Under the pieces are notes generated by a model, which saw only the letters and a list, made by a program, of their open reading frames with translations, searched no databases and was not told the origin of the DNA. From Cellvibrionaceae bacterium (GTDB lineage: Bacteria; Pseudomonadota; Gammaproteobacteria; Pseudomonadales; Cellvibrionaceae), in assembly GCA_021151825.1 (NCBI GenBank), contig JAGKWQ010000007.1, forward strand, positions 62,001-126,000: DNA of 64,000 nucleotides, read 5' to 3'. The translations under genes were made by a program, and so were the position numbers. Positions 41,485 through 50,658 of the stretch are shown one piece after another. How positions within the stretch are numbered: position 1 is the first letter of the stretch; every line of letters starts with the position of its first letter.

Positions 41485-43638
41485 ATGCGAAAAACAATAA
41501 AACTTGCTCTGGGGGCTGCTATTTCTTTTATCGCAGTTAATGCTCTTGCCATTCCTGTTATTTTGGCATCAGCCACACCTCCCGCCTCCGGTATGGGCAA
41601 TGTCACTACATTTATTGCGACAGGATGCTCGTGGACTAATATGGGTGGAGGGCGTGCAGGAGGGACAACTACCACCGTCACCGGGCTATGGTGTGACGGC
41701 GCAGGGCCTATATTGACTCAAGTAGTTAATGTAAAAGATTCTGGAGAATATTCCTGTACGCTCAATCCAGGCAATCCATCGATCGGTGGCCCTTATACTT
41801 TTTCCAGTCCATTGACCTGTAACAATTATTCAGTGTCAGCAAATCGATCGACGGTGAGTAGCGCCTCGAATAATTATCCCTCGAGTAGTCCAGCGAGTAG
41901 TAGTACTACTACCAGTGGAACCAACACATCAATCCCAAGCAACGCTATTGTATTAGCTTCATTTACACCGCCCACTGCCGCTACCGTTGGTATATCGCCG
42001 GTGTTCCTTGCGCCTAATTGTTCGTGGAATATTATGAGCACAGGACCAACTACGGGGCCAAAGGTAACTACCACCGGGCTATTTTGTGATGGCGCCACGG
42101 TTCCTGCTGCGGTGCAAACGGTTGTGGTAGAAACCTCAGGTGCTTCTTCCTGTCATCTCAGCCCGACCAGCTCAAGCAACCCGCTGCATCCGGCTTATAT
42201 CTACTCCAATCCGTTTACGTGTAATAATTTTTCAGTAGCAATAATTAGAACTTCATCGACTAGTGCATCAAGCAACAATTTATCGAGTAACAATTCATCG
42301 AGCAGTTTATCGAGTAGCAGTGCTGTTAGTAGTAGTGCATCGCCAGTGCCAGTCACCGTTAATGTAGACCGCTCATTGTTCGTTCACGACCTTGCGACGT
42401 TAACGCCAGTGCCTATCCGTTTGATTGATGTTATGAACCAACTGGCAACACAAATGAACGCGATTAACACTGCAGCCGTCGCGCAAATAAATGGCACCCA
42501 GCTATTTGGGAGGATGTGGAATCAACAGCGCTCATTACCGAACGGTAATTGCACTGGCAACGTTAATGGTTGGTCAGTTGCTTGTCGCAATTCCGAGGGC
42601 GCGCAAGCAAGCTCACCAGAACTTCACATTGATCGATACCAGGTGATCGGTTTGGTTAACCGTTTTGATTTGCGTGATAACTTCAGCTTCAACGATTGCG
42701 GCGAATATCGCGTTATTTTTGCACGTACCGATGGGCAGCGGAATTTTATTATCTTTGAAGCGTTGGTACCCAACCCCACGCCTGGCGTTGCGATCGGTTG
42801 CCGCCCCATCCAACAATTCTGGCAAGGATTAACAACGCAAAATAACCCAAGTGTGCGGAGCCAACTATTACGTGATTTCTACTTCAATGGCTTGCCAGCA
42901 GCGGGCGTAAGAGCACCGATAGATATTCGCAATTATTCGCAAAACACCGGTCAAATTCGCACCAATCAATTCATGGAACCGACTTGGTTGCTGAAGGAAT
43001 ATAAAGTGTCTACTGCGTCTGGCGTGAGCACTTTGAACCTTGTTAGTGATAAATCCAATCCGGTGGCGAATTTATTCAATGTTAATAATTTAGATCCACG
43101 CGCAGTTGCATTCAGAGCGGATTTTGTCACTAATTTGCCATCGTTGTTGATTAATAACTTATCAATATTCAGCCTGACTGTTCCAAATGACGCACACAAC
43201 AATGGACAAAGCCACGCAAGCGGCGCTGCATTTGTGGAGAATAATTTCCTCAACAGTTTTACAGCCAATAGCCGTAACAGCAGTTTCGATACTGCAATTC
43301 GTAATCGATTGGCTGAGTTAGGTAGTTCTCTCACGGTAGATCAAGTACTTAATCGCGCAACGGCAATGACCTGTGGGGGATGCCATCAACCATCAGCCTA
43401 TGGCTTAACCAGCGCTAATAGTGTGGGCTCTGGCCAAAGTTGGCCTGACTCCGGATTTTTTGTTCATGTGAACGAAATAAGCAATTCCTCCGGCGCGTTC
43501 CCACTATCTCCTGCGCTGATTAATGTGTTCTTACCTACACGCAAATTGGATATGGAATCCTTCTTGAACAATCCTGCCTCTACTGGGAAACCCGGGCAGA
43601 CTACCCCGACTACTGCAACTGGAAAACGCTCGGGTTAA
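41485..43638 (+). CDS. Exported serine-linker protein with duplicated N-terminal domain and CxxCH motif
   Basis: A 717-residue secreted protein. Signal peptide (LALGAAISFIAVNALA), then two related Cys-containing domains (about 25-118 and 152-252; shared words VILASxTPP / IVLASFTPP, CSWTNM / CSWNIM, TVTGLWCDGA / TTGLFCDGA, LTCNNYSV / FTCNNFSV), joined by Ser/Thr-rich linkers typical of Cellvibrio secreted enzymes. From about 290 a large domain includes LFGRMWNQQRSL, NRFDLRDNFSFNDCGEYRVIF and a haem-type CGGCH at 630-634. I do not know the domain; a c-type haem or metal site is plausible. Confidence 0.8.
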   Translation: MRKTIKLALGAAISFIAVNALAIPVILASATPPASGMGNVTTFIATGCSWTNMGGGRAGGTTTTVTGLWCDGAGPILTQVVNVKDSGEYSCTLNPGNPSIGGPYTFSSPLTCNNYSVSANRSTVSSASNNYPSSSPASSSTTTSGTNTSIPSNAIVLASFTPPTAATVGISPVFLAPNCSWNIMSTGPTTGPKVTTTGLFCDGATVPAAVQTVVVETSGASSCHLSPTSSSNPLHPAYIYSNPFTCNNFSVAIIRTSSTSASSNNLSSNNSSSSLSSSSAVSSSASPVPVTVNVDRSLFVHDLATLTPVPIRLIDVMNQLATQMNAINTAAVAQINGTQLFGRMWNQQRSLPNGNCTGNVNGWSVACRNSEGAQASSPELHIDRYQVIGLVNRFDLRDNFSFNDCGEYRVIFARTDGQRNFIIFEALVPNPTPGVAIGCRPIQQFWQGLTTQNNPSVRSQLLRDFYFNGLPAAGVRAPIDIRNYSQNTGQIRTNQFMEPTWLLKEYKVSTASGVSTLNLVSDKSNPVANLFNVNNLDPRAVAFRADFVTNLPSLLINNLSIFSLTVPNDAHNNGQSHASGAAFVENNFLNSFTANSRNSSFDTAIRNRLAELGSSLTVDQVLNRATAMTCGGCHQPSAYGLTSANSVGSGQSWPDSGFFVHVNEISNSSGAFPLSPALINVFLPTRKLDMESFLNNPASTGKPGQTTPTTATGKRSG

Positions 43639-43701
43639 CAATCCGGTAAACGGAAAATAGTTGAGCAGCAAAAAAAGCAATAGAGTGTAATGTTGAATAA
43701 T

Positions 43702-43731
43702 AGGGCCGCATTATTGTGGCCTTATTTTTTT
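43702..43731 (+). terminator. Rho-independent terminator
   Basis: GGCCGCA-TTAT-TGTGGCC followed by TTATTTTTTT, after the serine-linker gene. Confidence 0.8.
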
Positions 43732-43764
43732 AAAGAATGTAAGGCCGCCTAATGTAAATAACGA

Positions 43765-44529
43765 TTAAGAAAATAATCTATGTCTTTTCATTTTAATAAA
43801 TAACAAACCAACAATAAATGCCAACCATAATGATGGTTCAGGAACATCGGTTGATTTTCTTTTTAGTGAATCAATTCTGAAATAATATTGGTAACCGAAA
43901 CCCAGTTCGTTTAATTGATAAACTGAACCATAATTGTTCACATTGGCAAACTCGGGTTTGATAATGACATCATTATAATTAGCACTGCTCGTTAGCCAAA
44001 GCGCATTATCACCGTCGGCATCGAGAGATAAAGCCGCGGAATTTCTTGGATAGGGCTCAGAACTACTGTAGGTGCGCTGTGCATAAAAACTGCTGACACC
44101 ATACGGATCATATTGATGGGCAAGATGTGTGTAAGCATCATCCGACTCACCTTCGGGGGCGGGAATAATCGGAATTGAATCTGAAATATCAAGAATACTC
44201 CCATCCGGGTTTGTCACGCTAAATGATATCCAGTTTGCATAGGGATAAGCATCGTAGGTTTTGCTGTACTGCGAATAGCCAGGGCCGTTATAGGGACTCG
44301 CCGCTAGCTCCGGCAAATCGATTGTTAAAGTACCGGTGACTTGTTGTCCATTCCATTGTGGATGCGATGTGGATAATGTTTGCTCTATCCTGGAGATGAG
44401 GACGGTATTACTAATTGTGCCGGTAAACTCAAATATCAGAGGTATTGCCCAACTGGGTGCAGCGAATATTGATAGTGTCGATATTAGCGTTAACGCAGCT
44501 AACCGATGAATAATTTTGGTGATAATCAT
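43765..44529 (-). CDS. PEP-CTERM sorting-domain exported protein
   Basis: A 254-residue protein with signal peptide (ALTLISTLSIFAAPSWA) and PEP-CTERM tail VPEPSLWLAFIVGLLFI with basic end KMKRHR. The mature protein begins IPLIFEFTGTI, a variant of the IIIEGxF opening seen in the other two PEP-CTERM proteins here. It follows the 44599 gene by 69 bases in the same direction, so the two may share a transcript. Confidence 0.88.
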   Translation of the reverse strand: MIITKIIHRLAALTLISTLSIFAAPSWAIPLIFEFTGTISNTVLISRIEQTLSTSHPQWNGQQVTGTLTIDLPELAASPYNGPGYSQYSKTYDAYPYANWISFSVTNPDGSILDISDSIPIIPAPEGESDDAYTHLAHQYDPYGVSSFYAQRTYSSSEPYPRNSAALSLDADGDNALWLTSSANYNDVIIKPEFANVNNYGSVYQLNELGFGYQYYFRIDSLKRKSTDVPEPSLWLAFIVGLLFIKMKRHRLFS

Positions 44530-44598
44530 TTTGTATACTCCTTTAGCGGTGATTGTAAAGTTACATATTTTCTGTGAGGCTGTAGTTGCCGATATTAA

Positions 44599-45381
44599 TT
44601 AAGCAAGCACATGCGTTTGTTTACTTTTTCTCCGGGCTAGAAGGCTCGCCATTCCGATCAGCATTAACAACAATATTCCGGGCTCGCTAACCTCCACGTC
44701 TTTTTTAACGCGTGCCGTCACATAGGTTGCAGTAAATCTCACTTCAGCTTCATATTGACCATCATCGTTGTAACCGCTTTTTCCAATCACTCCTCCGTTA
44801 TAAATTGGATCAGATTTTTCATCAAACCAGCTAAATTCCTGGCCTAGCTTCGTGGAATTAAAAATTCCTATATCTTTTCCGCCGATACCGAAACTCAGAA
44901 CGGTGGAGCTAAAGCGGGAATCTGCAGTCTTTAGGAGGATTGTATTTATCACGGCAAATCCGTCGATAAGTTCAAAACCGGTATTTACTTCATTTGATAC
45001 CGATACTCCCCGATCTACTATGTAAGGCTTCCAGATGTCTGGATCAGGTTGGTTTTGGGTGATATCGAAAATGTGTCTATCTACAGTGGCTGTCATGCCG
45101 CTCCAAACGGGAATGTCGGGTCCAAAGTTTCTGTATTGAAATTGATTGCCGTCTGAAAATTCGGAAGGTGATGGAGCCAGCTCGCTGTCGTACCAATAAG
45201 TTCCGTGTACTGCGTCGCCAATTTTTACGTTGCGCCAAAAGGTGGTGTAATCGTCGTCGTAAACTCCTCGATCAATGACTTCGTTGATGACTCCACCGAA
45301 CTCCCCTTCAATGATGATGGCATTTGCAGGTCCGCTTGAAAAAACGCAAAGTAATAATGCTAATAGCAATTTTCTATTCAT
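44599..45381 (-). CDS. PEP-CTERM sorting-domain exported protein
   Basis: A 260-residue protein: signal peptide (LLLALLLCVFSSGPANA), a mature part starting IIIEGEFGGVI and a tail VSEPGILLLMLIGMASLLARRK in which the canonical PEP is SEP. Paralogue of 28804-29553 (both have VNYWYD/TYWYDSE-type segments after a Trp-containing linker). Recognition by exosortase is expected but the PEP-to-SEP change could weaken it. Confidence 0.85.
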   Translation of the reverse strand: MNRKLLLALLLCVFSSGPANAIIIEGEFGGVINEVIDRGVYDDDYTTFWRNVKIGDAVHGTYWYDSELAPSPSEFSDGNQFQYRNFGPDIPVWSGMTATVDRHIFDITQNQPDPDIWKPYIVDRGVSVSNEVNTGFELIDGFAVINTILLKTADSRFSSTVLSFGIGGKDIGIFNSTKLGQEFSWFDEKSDPIYNGGVIGKSGYNDDGQYEAEVRFTATYVTARVKKDVEVSEPGILLLMLIGMASLLARRKSKQTHVLA

Positions 45382-46088
45382 GGCTTTTATTTCCTTATTT
45401 CTTAACGGTAAAAAATTGAGGTTTTCGTGCGGGCGGGAGTGGGTATAAATTTTTGTGAGCAGAAGTATATGGCTTAGGCTTTATCAAAAACCTGTCCTTG
45501 CTTCACATATCTTTTAAACTATTACGAATGTTTCGCTTAAACAAGCAGATGCTCGTGTTTAATTCTGAATTTATTCTTGTCGTTACTAGCTACCTAACTT
45601 TTTAGCGATTTTCATTCAGGGAATGTGGCGCCATTTCAGGGGGAGCTTTGTGTTCAATCTAAAACGCACTTGTTATAACGCCAGCTTTACTTTTCCTGCT
45701 CGATAATTTTTTTGCCCGGTTCATTTGTCAGCATTACGTTTTATTAATTGCAATGGGTCGATTAGATCCAGGCTTGGGATTTTATTCTTGTGGATGCGGC
45801 GTTTGGCTTTATGCCGGAAAATCATCTGATCCATTAATTACCTCCCAGTTGGGGGGTGTTTTGAGATGGAGTCCTCAATGAATATGTAACGAGTTTTTCG
45901 GGGAAACGAATATTACTACAAATAGTCATTCGGCCTCTCTTTTGGTAAAAAAAGTGGGAGTTGAATTTTTCTAAGTTGGCCCGAGACTAGTTTGCTTTAA
46001 ATCAAACACTACAACCTATATGAAATAGAAAATAGTATTAAATATATTGTCTATTGGTTAGTTTTTAAAAAATCACTGGAGTGCACGC
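45382..46088. other. Divergent spacer with palindromic element
   Basis: About 700 bases between a PEP-CTERM gene (minus) and an unknown membrane protein gene (plus). It contains the CCTCCCA/TGGGGGG palindrome at 45837-45857 and no recognisable gene. Confidence 0.6.
45837..45857. promoter_or_regulatory. Palindromic element, second copy
   Basis: ATTACCTCCCAGTTGGGGGGT, the same orientation and almost the same sequence as 29717-29737; both are preceded by a TGATCCA word and both sit between a leftward PEP-CTERM gene and a rightward envelope gene. Confidence 0.5.
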
Positions 46089-46907
46089 ATGCCGAAAATA
46101 TACTTTGAAGTCAATGTTATCCCGAAATATGGAGATGGTCATATCAAGGGCGAAGAGCGATCTTCTTTTTGGAGAGGAATCGCAATAAGATCACGCCATG
46201 TAGATGAAAAAGAACCATCGCCAGATAAAATGGAGAATCAACTGAAACTGAATTTCGGAATTCAGCTACGCAACCGACTACATGAGCATTTTTTTAATGC
46301 TTGGGGGCAGCATAGAGAGTTTAAAAATGTGCATATGACTACTGAAGAAGCTGAGCAAAGAAAGCATTTGAGCTTGATTTTCTTTGAGCTAAAAGACATT
46401 AAATATGGTTCTTTGGATTTTTCCGTTGAAATTGCTGGTTTTAATCATTTAGTTAAACTCTTTGACGGAAATTTTAATCTTCTGGAAATGTTTCTTAACG
46501 CCTATGTTCCTTCTGCATTTTCACGTTCAATTGAATATTGGGATCTAGCCCCTGCCGAGTACCAAGTGGCAATTCCAGAATTAATGCGTGAAGCGTTTCA
46601 TAAAGTTCAGAGCTTGCCTTCAGGGCATGCTATAACAGATTCCTTTCCATTAGCTGATCAGCGTGTGCGTTGGATATGGATGATTACAAATGGATCTTTG
46701 GTTGTACCTGTTGTGCTTTCTTTAGCTGTGCTTTTTGTTGCAGCCAAACTATTGGATCAGGATCGGATTTCACTGCTTGCAAGATTTGATGCTGTTCAAA
46801 AAAAGGAAGATGCATTGCTGCAAGCTCAATCTGAAAGGTTGCAAGATCTTGAGGAAGCCTTCCTTCTTCCCAAACCCGCTGACGCAAAAAGTTCTTCAAC
46901 ACCTTGA
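46089..46907 (+). CDS. Single-pass membrane protein of unknown function
   Basis: A 272-residue protein with a soluble N-terminal domain (about 1-190), one membrane helix at about 205-225 (LVVPVVLSLAVLFVAAKLL) and a coiled-coil tail (RFDAVQKKEDALLQAQSERLQDLEE). Tail-located helix suggests a large domain on one side and a short coiled coil on the other. I recognise no family. CACTGGAGTG precedes ATG 46089. It lies next to, and converges with, flgA. Confidence 0.7.
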   Translation: MPKIYFEVNVIPKYGDGHIKGEERSSFWRGIAIRSRHVDEKEPSPDKMENQLKLNFGIQLRNRLHEHFFNAWGQHREFKNVHMTTEEAEQRKHLSLIFFELKDIKYGSLDFSVEIAGFNHLVKLFDGNFNLLEMFLNAYVPSAFSRSIEYWDLAPAEYQVAIPELMREAFHKVQSLPSGHAITDSFPLADQRVRWIWMITNGSLVVPVVLSLAVLFVAAKLLDQDRISLLARFDAVQKKEDALLQAQSERLQDLEEAFLLPKPADAKSSSTP

Positions 46908-46963
46908 AAATCTATTAGGGGCAGGAGCCTGTGTGGCTAGCCCCGCTCTACATGTGATGGATA

Positions 46964-47689
46964 TTAATACGTACTCGTAACAACCCCCATTTCCAATACC
47001 TTAGCCTCAATCGTCTTCCCACTCGATAAATTCTTAACCCTTATCACTTCCCCCGCGCCACCTTTCTCCAACGCCTCGCCCGGCATGGATGCAGAAATGC
47101 CATCGCGGTTGGCGATGATTTTTATTTTTTCGCCGCGTTTGATTAATTGCGGTTGGTCGATCAAGTCCGGGCTGAGGATTTGATTCGCGCGGATGCGGCG
47201 TTTGGCTCCCATGCCGGTGATTTCGGTTGTGCGGTGGTAGAAGCCGCGTTGGATTTTGGCGATGTCGGTTTCTTGTGTTTGTAATTGGTTGCGCTGAATG
47301 GTTTCGCCGCGATTGATGACGGCGGTGCTGATTACGACGGGGAGAAATACTTGCATGTCGGTGCTGACTTTTATGGGCCAGCCTTTCGTGCTGTTGCTGC
47401 ATTCAAGCGTTAATTGTTGCCGAGAAAGTTTTGTCGCATTGCCGCCGCTGACTTTTATTGTGGTGGGGCAGGGTGCGAGTTGGCGGGTGTTGGTTAGCGG
47501 GGTGTTTGCCAGTACCAGGCGCATGCCTTGCCAGTTTTTTTCGGCAGCTTGTTTGTTCATCAGAGATTGTAGGTGCTGGTGAATTGCTTGATCGATTTGT
47601 TGGTTAATGTTTGCAAATGTTGGTATCGAAAATAATAAAAACAATAAACCCGCGAAGAATTTCCAGCGTCTTATAGAAGAAGCGAGCAC
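46964..47689 (-). CDS. flgA: Flagellar P-ring assembly chaperone FlgA
   Basis: About 241 residues: signal peptide (FFAGLLFLLFSIPTFA) and a C-terminal SAF/ChapFlgA domain (GETIQRNQLQTQETDIAKIQRGF ... RIRANQILSPDLIDQPQLIKRGEKIKIIANRDGISASMPGEALEKG). It acts in the periplasm on P-ring subunits. The start is uncertain: the frame is open to 47884, but that part overlaps the hairpin and sigma-54 promoter and lacks signal-peptide logic. A GTG at 47689 just before the signal peptide is my choice, without a clear ribosome site. Confidence 0.85.
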   Translation of the reverse strand: MLASSIRRWKFFAGLLFLLFSIPTFANINQQIDQAIHQHLQSLMNKQAAEKNWQGMRLVLANTPLTNTRQLAPCPTTIKVSGGNATKLSRQQLTLECSNSTKGWPIKVSTDMQVFLPVVISTAVINRGETIQRNQLQTQETDIAKIQRGFYHRTTEITGMGAKRRIRANQILSPDLIDQPQLIKRGEKIKIIANRDGISASMPGEALEKGGAGEVIRVKNLSSGKTIEAKVLEMGVVTSTY

Positions 47690-47750
47690 GAAGCTATCTA
47701 CAACATCCGCAACAACATTTGCGAAATCATATAGAAAAGTTGAAAAAGTA

Positions 47751-47802
47751 CATGCGGAAAAATTACTTCCGCATGCGTTTCCCCTTTGGTCCAAATGCGG
47801 AA
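47751..47802. promoter_or_regulatory. Hairpin/enhancer element between flgA and flgB
   Basis: ATGCGGAA with its complement forms a perfect 9-base dyad (CATGCGGAA-N7-TTCCGCATG, 47751-47775), followed by TTTCCCC and another ATGCGGAA (47795-47802). The same words precede the fliD sigma-54 promoter. Here they lie 80-130 bases upstream of the flgB promoter. On the minus strand the dyad is followed by a short T-run, so an attenuator for flgA is an alternative. Confidence 0.45.
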
Positions 47803-47878
47803 ATGTCGCTGACTTTTTTGCGCCCGGCGATTTAATAAAATTCAATAAAATCAATTTGATAAGCCTCGTTTTATCTCT

Positions 47879-47894
47879 GGGCATGCTTCCTGCT
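47879..47894 (+). promoter_or_regulatory. Sigma-54 promoter of the flgB operon
   Basis: GGGCATGCTTCCTGCT has GG (47880-47881) and GC (47892-47893) exactly ten bases apart and agrees with TGGCAC-N5-TTGCA at most positions. Transcription would start near 47904, about 30 bases before the flgB start. Confidence 0.72.
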
Positions 47895-47932
47895 AAAGCT
47901 GTGCCATATCACTCCTTATGAGCATTTGGATT

Positions 47933-48310
47933 ATGAGTATAGATATTGATAAGGCGTTGGGTGTTCATGCGCAGGCGCTTGATTTGCGTGTGCAGCGCAG
48001 TGAGATTCTTGCGGCCAACCTTGCGAACGAAGATACACCCGGCTTCCAGGCGCGCGATCTGGATTTTGCGCGCGAGCTTCAACGTGCGGATTCGCCGTTT
48101 GATATCGGTGATATTTCAGCGAACGCAGACGGAAAGGCAATTCCGCAATTGATGTATCGCACCCCCATGCAAGCATCGCTCGATGGCAACACCGTAGACC
48201 TGAGTATGGAGCAATCCAATTTCTCCAAAAATTCCATGGATTTCCAAACCAGCCTGACGTTTCTGGATATGAAATTCCGCGGTTTGAAACAAGCGATAGA
48301 GGGGCGTTAA
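47933..48310 (+). CDS. flgB: Flagellar proximal rod protein FlgB
   Basis: About 125 residues with the rod-protein N-terminus (SIDIDKALGVHAQALDLRVQRSEILAANLANEDTPGFQARDLDF) and C-terminus NFSKNSMDFQTSLTFLDMKFRGLKQAIEG. ATG 47933 gives the usual FlgB length; an in-frame ATG at 47918 is the alternative, and neither has a good ribosome site. First gene of flgBCDEFGHIJKL. Confidence 0.93.
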   Translation: MSIDIDKALGVHAQALDLRVQRSEILAANLANEDTPGFQARDLDFARELQRADSPFDIGDISANADGKAIPQLMYRTPMQASLDGNTVDLSMEQSNFSKNSMDFQTSLTFLDMKFRGLKQAIEGR

Positions 48311-48313
48311 GAA

Positions 48314-48742
48314 ATGGCTTTTGATTCGATTTATAAAATCGCCGGCTCGGCGATGGGCGCGCAAACCGTTCGCCTGAATACCATCGCCAGTAACCTGGCT
48401 AACGCCGATTCCGCCGCGACTCGCCCGGAAGATGTGTATCAAGCGCGTAAGCCGGTATTCGCGGCGATTTATGAAAATGACCAGATGACGCGCAGCCAGG
48501 GTATGGGCGGTGCGCATGTGCAAGTGTTGGATGTGATTACGGCGGGCAATGAACCGCAACGTCGTTACGAGCCGAATAATCCGCTCGCGGATCGCGATGG
48601 TTATGTGTTTTACGCCGATATCAATCAGATCGAAGAAATGACCGACATGATGGCGGCCACGCGCAATTACGAAACCAATGTGGAAGTGCTCAACCGCATT
48701 AAAGGTATGCAGCAAGGGTTGCTGAAGTTGGGAGAAGCGTAA
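48314..48742 (+). CDS. flgC: Flagellar proximal rod protein FlgC
   Basis: 142 residues: SIYKIAGSAMGAQTVRLNTIASNLANADSAAT at the start and YFYADINQIEEMTDMMAATRNYETNVEVLNRIKGMQQGLLKLGE at the end, both rod/hook signatures. Three bases after flgB; its stop overlaps the flgD start. Confidence 0.95.
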   Translation: MAFDSIYKIAGSAMGAQTVRLNTIASNLANADSAATRPEDVYQARKPVFAAIYENDQMTRSQGMGGAHVQVLDVITAGNEPQRRYEPNNPLADRDGYVFYADINQIEEMTDMMAATRNYETNVEVLNRIKGMQQGLLKLGEA

Positions 48743-49410
48743 TGAGTGTGGTCAACAATAATACCGTTTCCAATCCTTACAGCATCGATCAACTGCCCAC
48801 AGTGAACGTCAGTGATGCAACGCAGATGGAAAATAATTTCATCAGCCTGATGGTGGCGCAGATCCAGAATCAGGACCCAACCAAACCTATCGATAGCACC
48901 GAGTTCCTCAACCAGTTTTCGGCGATGAGCCAGGTCAAGAGCATGGAGAACATGACCAGCCTGAGCAAAAGCAATCTGGTGTTGATGGATAACCTGCAAA
49001 CCCTGACTGCCGCTGGTTTAGTGGGGCAGGAAGTGAAAGTCGCGGTGGATAGCCTCGACGTTGGCAGTGATGCCATCAAAGGCCAGCTCAATCTGGCGCA
49101 CGCGGCGGGCGCAGTGGAAGTGAAATTGACCGACGTTAACGGCGTGAGCAAAACCATCCAACTGGGTTCGCAAGCACCAGGATTAGTACCGGTGGAAATC
49201 AATCCTTCCGCGTTGGGTTTAGCACCGGGCAAATACAAAGTGGAAATCAGCAGCGATAGCGGCGAATACCCGGCGTTGGAAGTTAACGGCCTGGTGAACA
49301 ATGTACGCGTGAGCGCCGATGGTCCGGTACTGGAAGTGGCCGGCGCCGGTGCAGTGCCTTTCTACAAAATCACGGAATTCGGTCAGGCTCCGCTTGCCGG
49401 GTTGCTTTAG
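48742..49410 (+). CDS. flgD: Flagellar hook-capping scaffold protein FlgD
   Basis: 222 residues: ENNFISLMVAQIQNQDPTKPIDSTEFLNQFSAMSQVKSMENM is the FlgD N-terminal signature and the C-terminal half has the FlgD Ig-like/Tudor strands (VKLTDVNGVSKTIQLG). It caps the growing hook and is later removed. The start overlaps the flgC stop (TAATG). Confidence 0.95.
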   Translation: MSVVNNNTVSNPYSIDQLPTVNVSDATQMENNFISLMVAQIQNQDPTKPIDSTEFLNQFSAMSQVKSMENMTSLSKSNLVLMDNLQTLTAAGLVGQEVKVAVDSLDVGSDAIKGQLNLAHAAGAVEVKLTDVNGVSKTIQLGSQAPGLVPVEINPSALGLAPGKYKVEISSDSGEYPALEVNGLVNNVRVSADGPVLEVAGAGAVPFYKITEFGQAPLAGLL

Positions 49411-49433
49411 TCAATCAGAGGAGAGATCAACTC

Positions 49434-50621
49434 ATGAGCTTCAATATCGCCCTGACCGGCCTGAGCGCCGTCAACGAACAGCTGGATACCATCAGCAATA
49501 ACATCGCCAACGTCGGTACCACCGGCTTCAAATCCTCACGCACTGAATTCGGTAGCATCTACGCCGACAGCCAAGCGATGGGCGTGGAAGTGTTGGGCCA
49601 AACCCAAAGCATCAGCAAAGGTGGATCATTAGTGACTACCGGTCGCGATCTGGACCTGGCGATTTCCGGCGGCGGATTTTTTGTGACCAAAGCATCTACC
49701 GGCAATTTGAATTACACCCGTGCCGGTGTGTTTGGTACCGACAAAAACAACTTTGTTACTAACGCTGGTGGCCAGCGTTTGCAGGGGTATCCGATTGATG
49801 CCAACGGCAATTTGCTCACCGGAACCATGAGTGACTTGCAATTGCAAAATGCCAACTTGCCAGCGAAAGCGACGGATTCCCTCGCGTTTGTGATGAACCT
49901 GGACGCCAACGAAACTGTGCCAACGGTGGCCCCATTTAATCCGGCGGATGCCAATACCTTTAACTCCACTTACACCACCAAGGTGTTTGACTCGCAAGGG
50001 AAAGAGCACACCTTGACCCAGTATTTCGTCAAGACCGGTGCCAATACCTGGAATGCCCATTACTACGCGGATGGTGCGGCCGTTGGTGCTCCGCAAGCGC
50101 TGACGTTCAATACCTCTGGCCAACTGACTGCACCGGCTACGCCAGTGACGGTGACCTTCTCCCCGGCGGGTGTTGATCCGGTTGCGGTGGCGGTCGACTA
50201 CAACCGTTCCACCCAAACCGGCTCCAACTTTGTGGTGACTACCAACCGCGCGTCCGGTTATGCCTCCGGTGAGCAAATTGGTATCGCGGTTGAGAAAGAC
50301 GGAAAAGTCTACGCCAACTACAGCAATGGTGAGCGCATGTTGCAAGGTCAGGTCGCCTTGGCGAACTTCGCCAATCTGGGTGGCTTGCAGAACGAAAGCG
50401 GTACTAACTGGAGTGAAACTTCTGAATCCGGCGCACCCATTATCGGCGTTCCCGGTATTGGTATTTTTGGTGAGTTGCGTACCGGGGCGCTGGAAAACTC
50501 CAACGTGGATCTGACCCAGCAACTGGTCGGTTTGATGGAAAGCCAACGCAACTATCAAGCGAACACCAAGGTGCTCTCCACCGATAAAGAGCTGACTCAA
50601 GTGCTGTTTGGCGCTATTTAA
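49434..50621 (+). CDS. flgE: Flagellar hook protein FlgE
   Basis: 395 residues: FNIALTGLSAVNEQLDTISNNIANVGTTGFKSSRTEFGSIYA at the start, GGGFFVTK and a variable middle domain, and VDLTQQLVGLMESQRNYQANTKVLSTDKELTQVLFG at the end. It forms the hook. AGAGGAGAG lies before ATG 49434. Confidence 0.95.
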   Translation: MSFNIALTGLSAVNEQLDTISNNIANVGTTGFKSSRTEFGSIYADSQAMGVEVLGQTQSISKGGSLVTTGRDLDLAISGGGFFVTKASTGNLNYTRAGVFGTDKNNFVTNAGGQRLQGYPIDANGNLLTGTMSDLQLQNANLPAKATDSLAFVMNLDANETVPTVAPFNPADANTFNSTYTTKVFDSQGKEHTLTQYFVKTGANTWNAHYYADGAAVGAPQALTFNTSGQLTAPATPVTVTFSPAGVDPVAVAVDYNRSTQTGSNFVVTTNRASGYASGEQIGIAVEKDGKVYANYSNGERMLQGQVALANFANLGGLQNESGTNWSETSESGAPIIGVPGIGIFGELRTGALENSNVDLTQQLVGLMESQRNYQANTKVLSTDKELTQVLFGAI

Positions 50622-50658
50622 GCAAGGTAACCAATCAACCTAACCAAAGGTAAAAAGT

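Noticed and set aside
47690..47884. N-terminal extension of flgA
   Set aside because: Would place coding sequence over a perfect dyad and the flgB promoter, ahead of the signal peptide.
49629..50600. 323-codon minus-strand open frame inside flgE
   Set aside because: Composition follows the antisense of flgE; no family motif.
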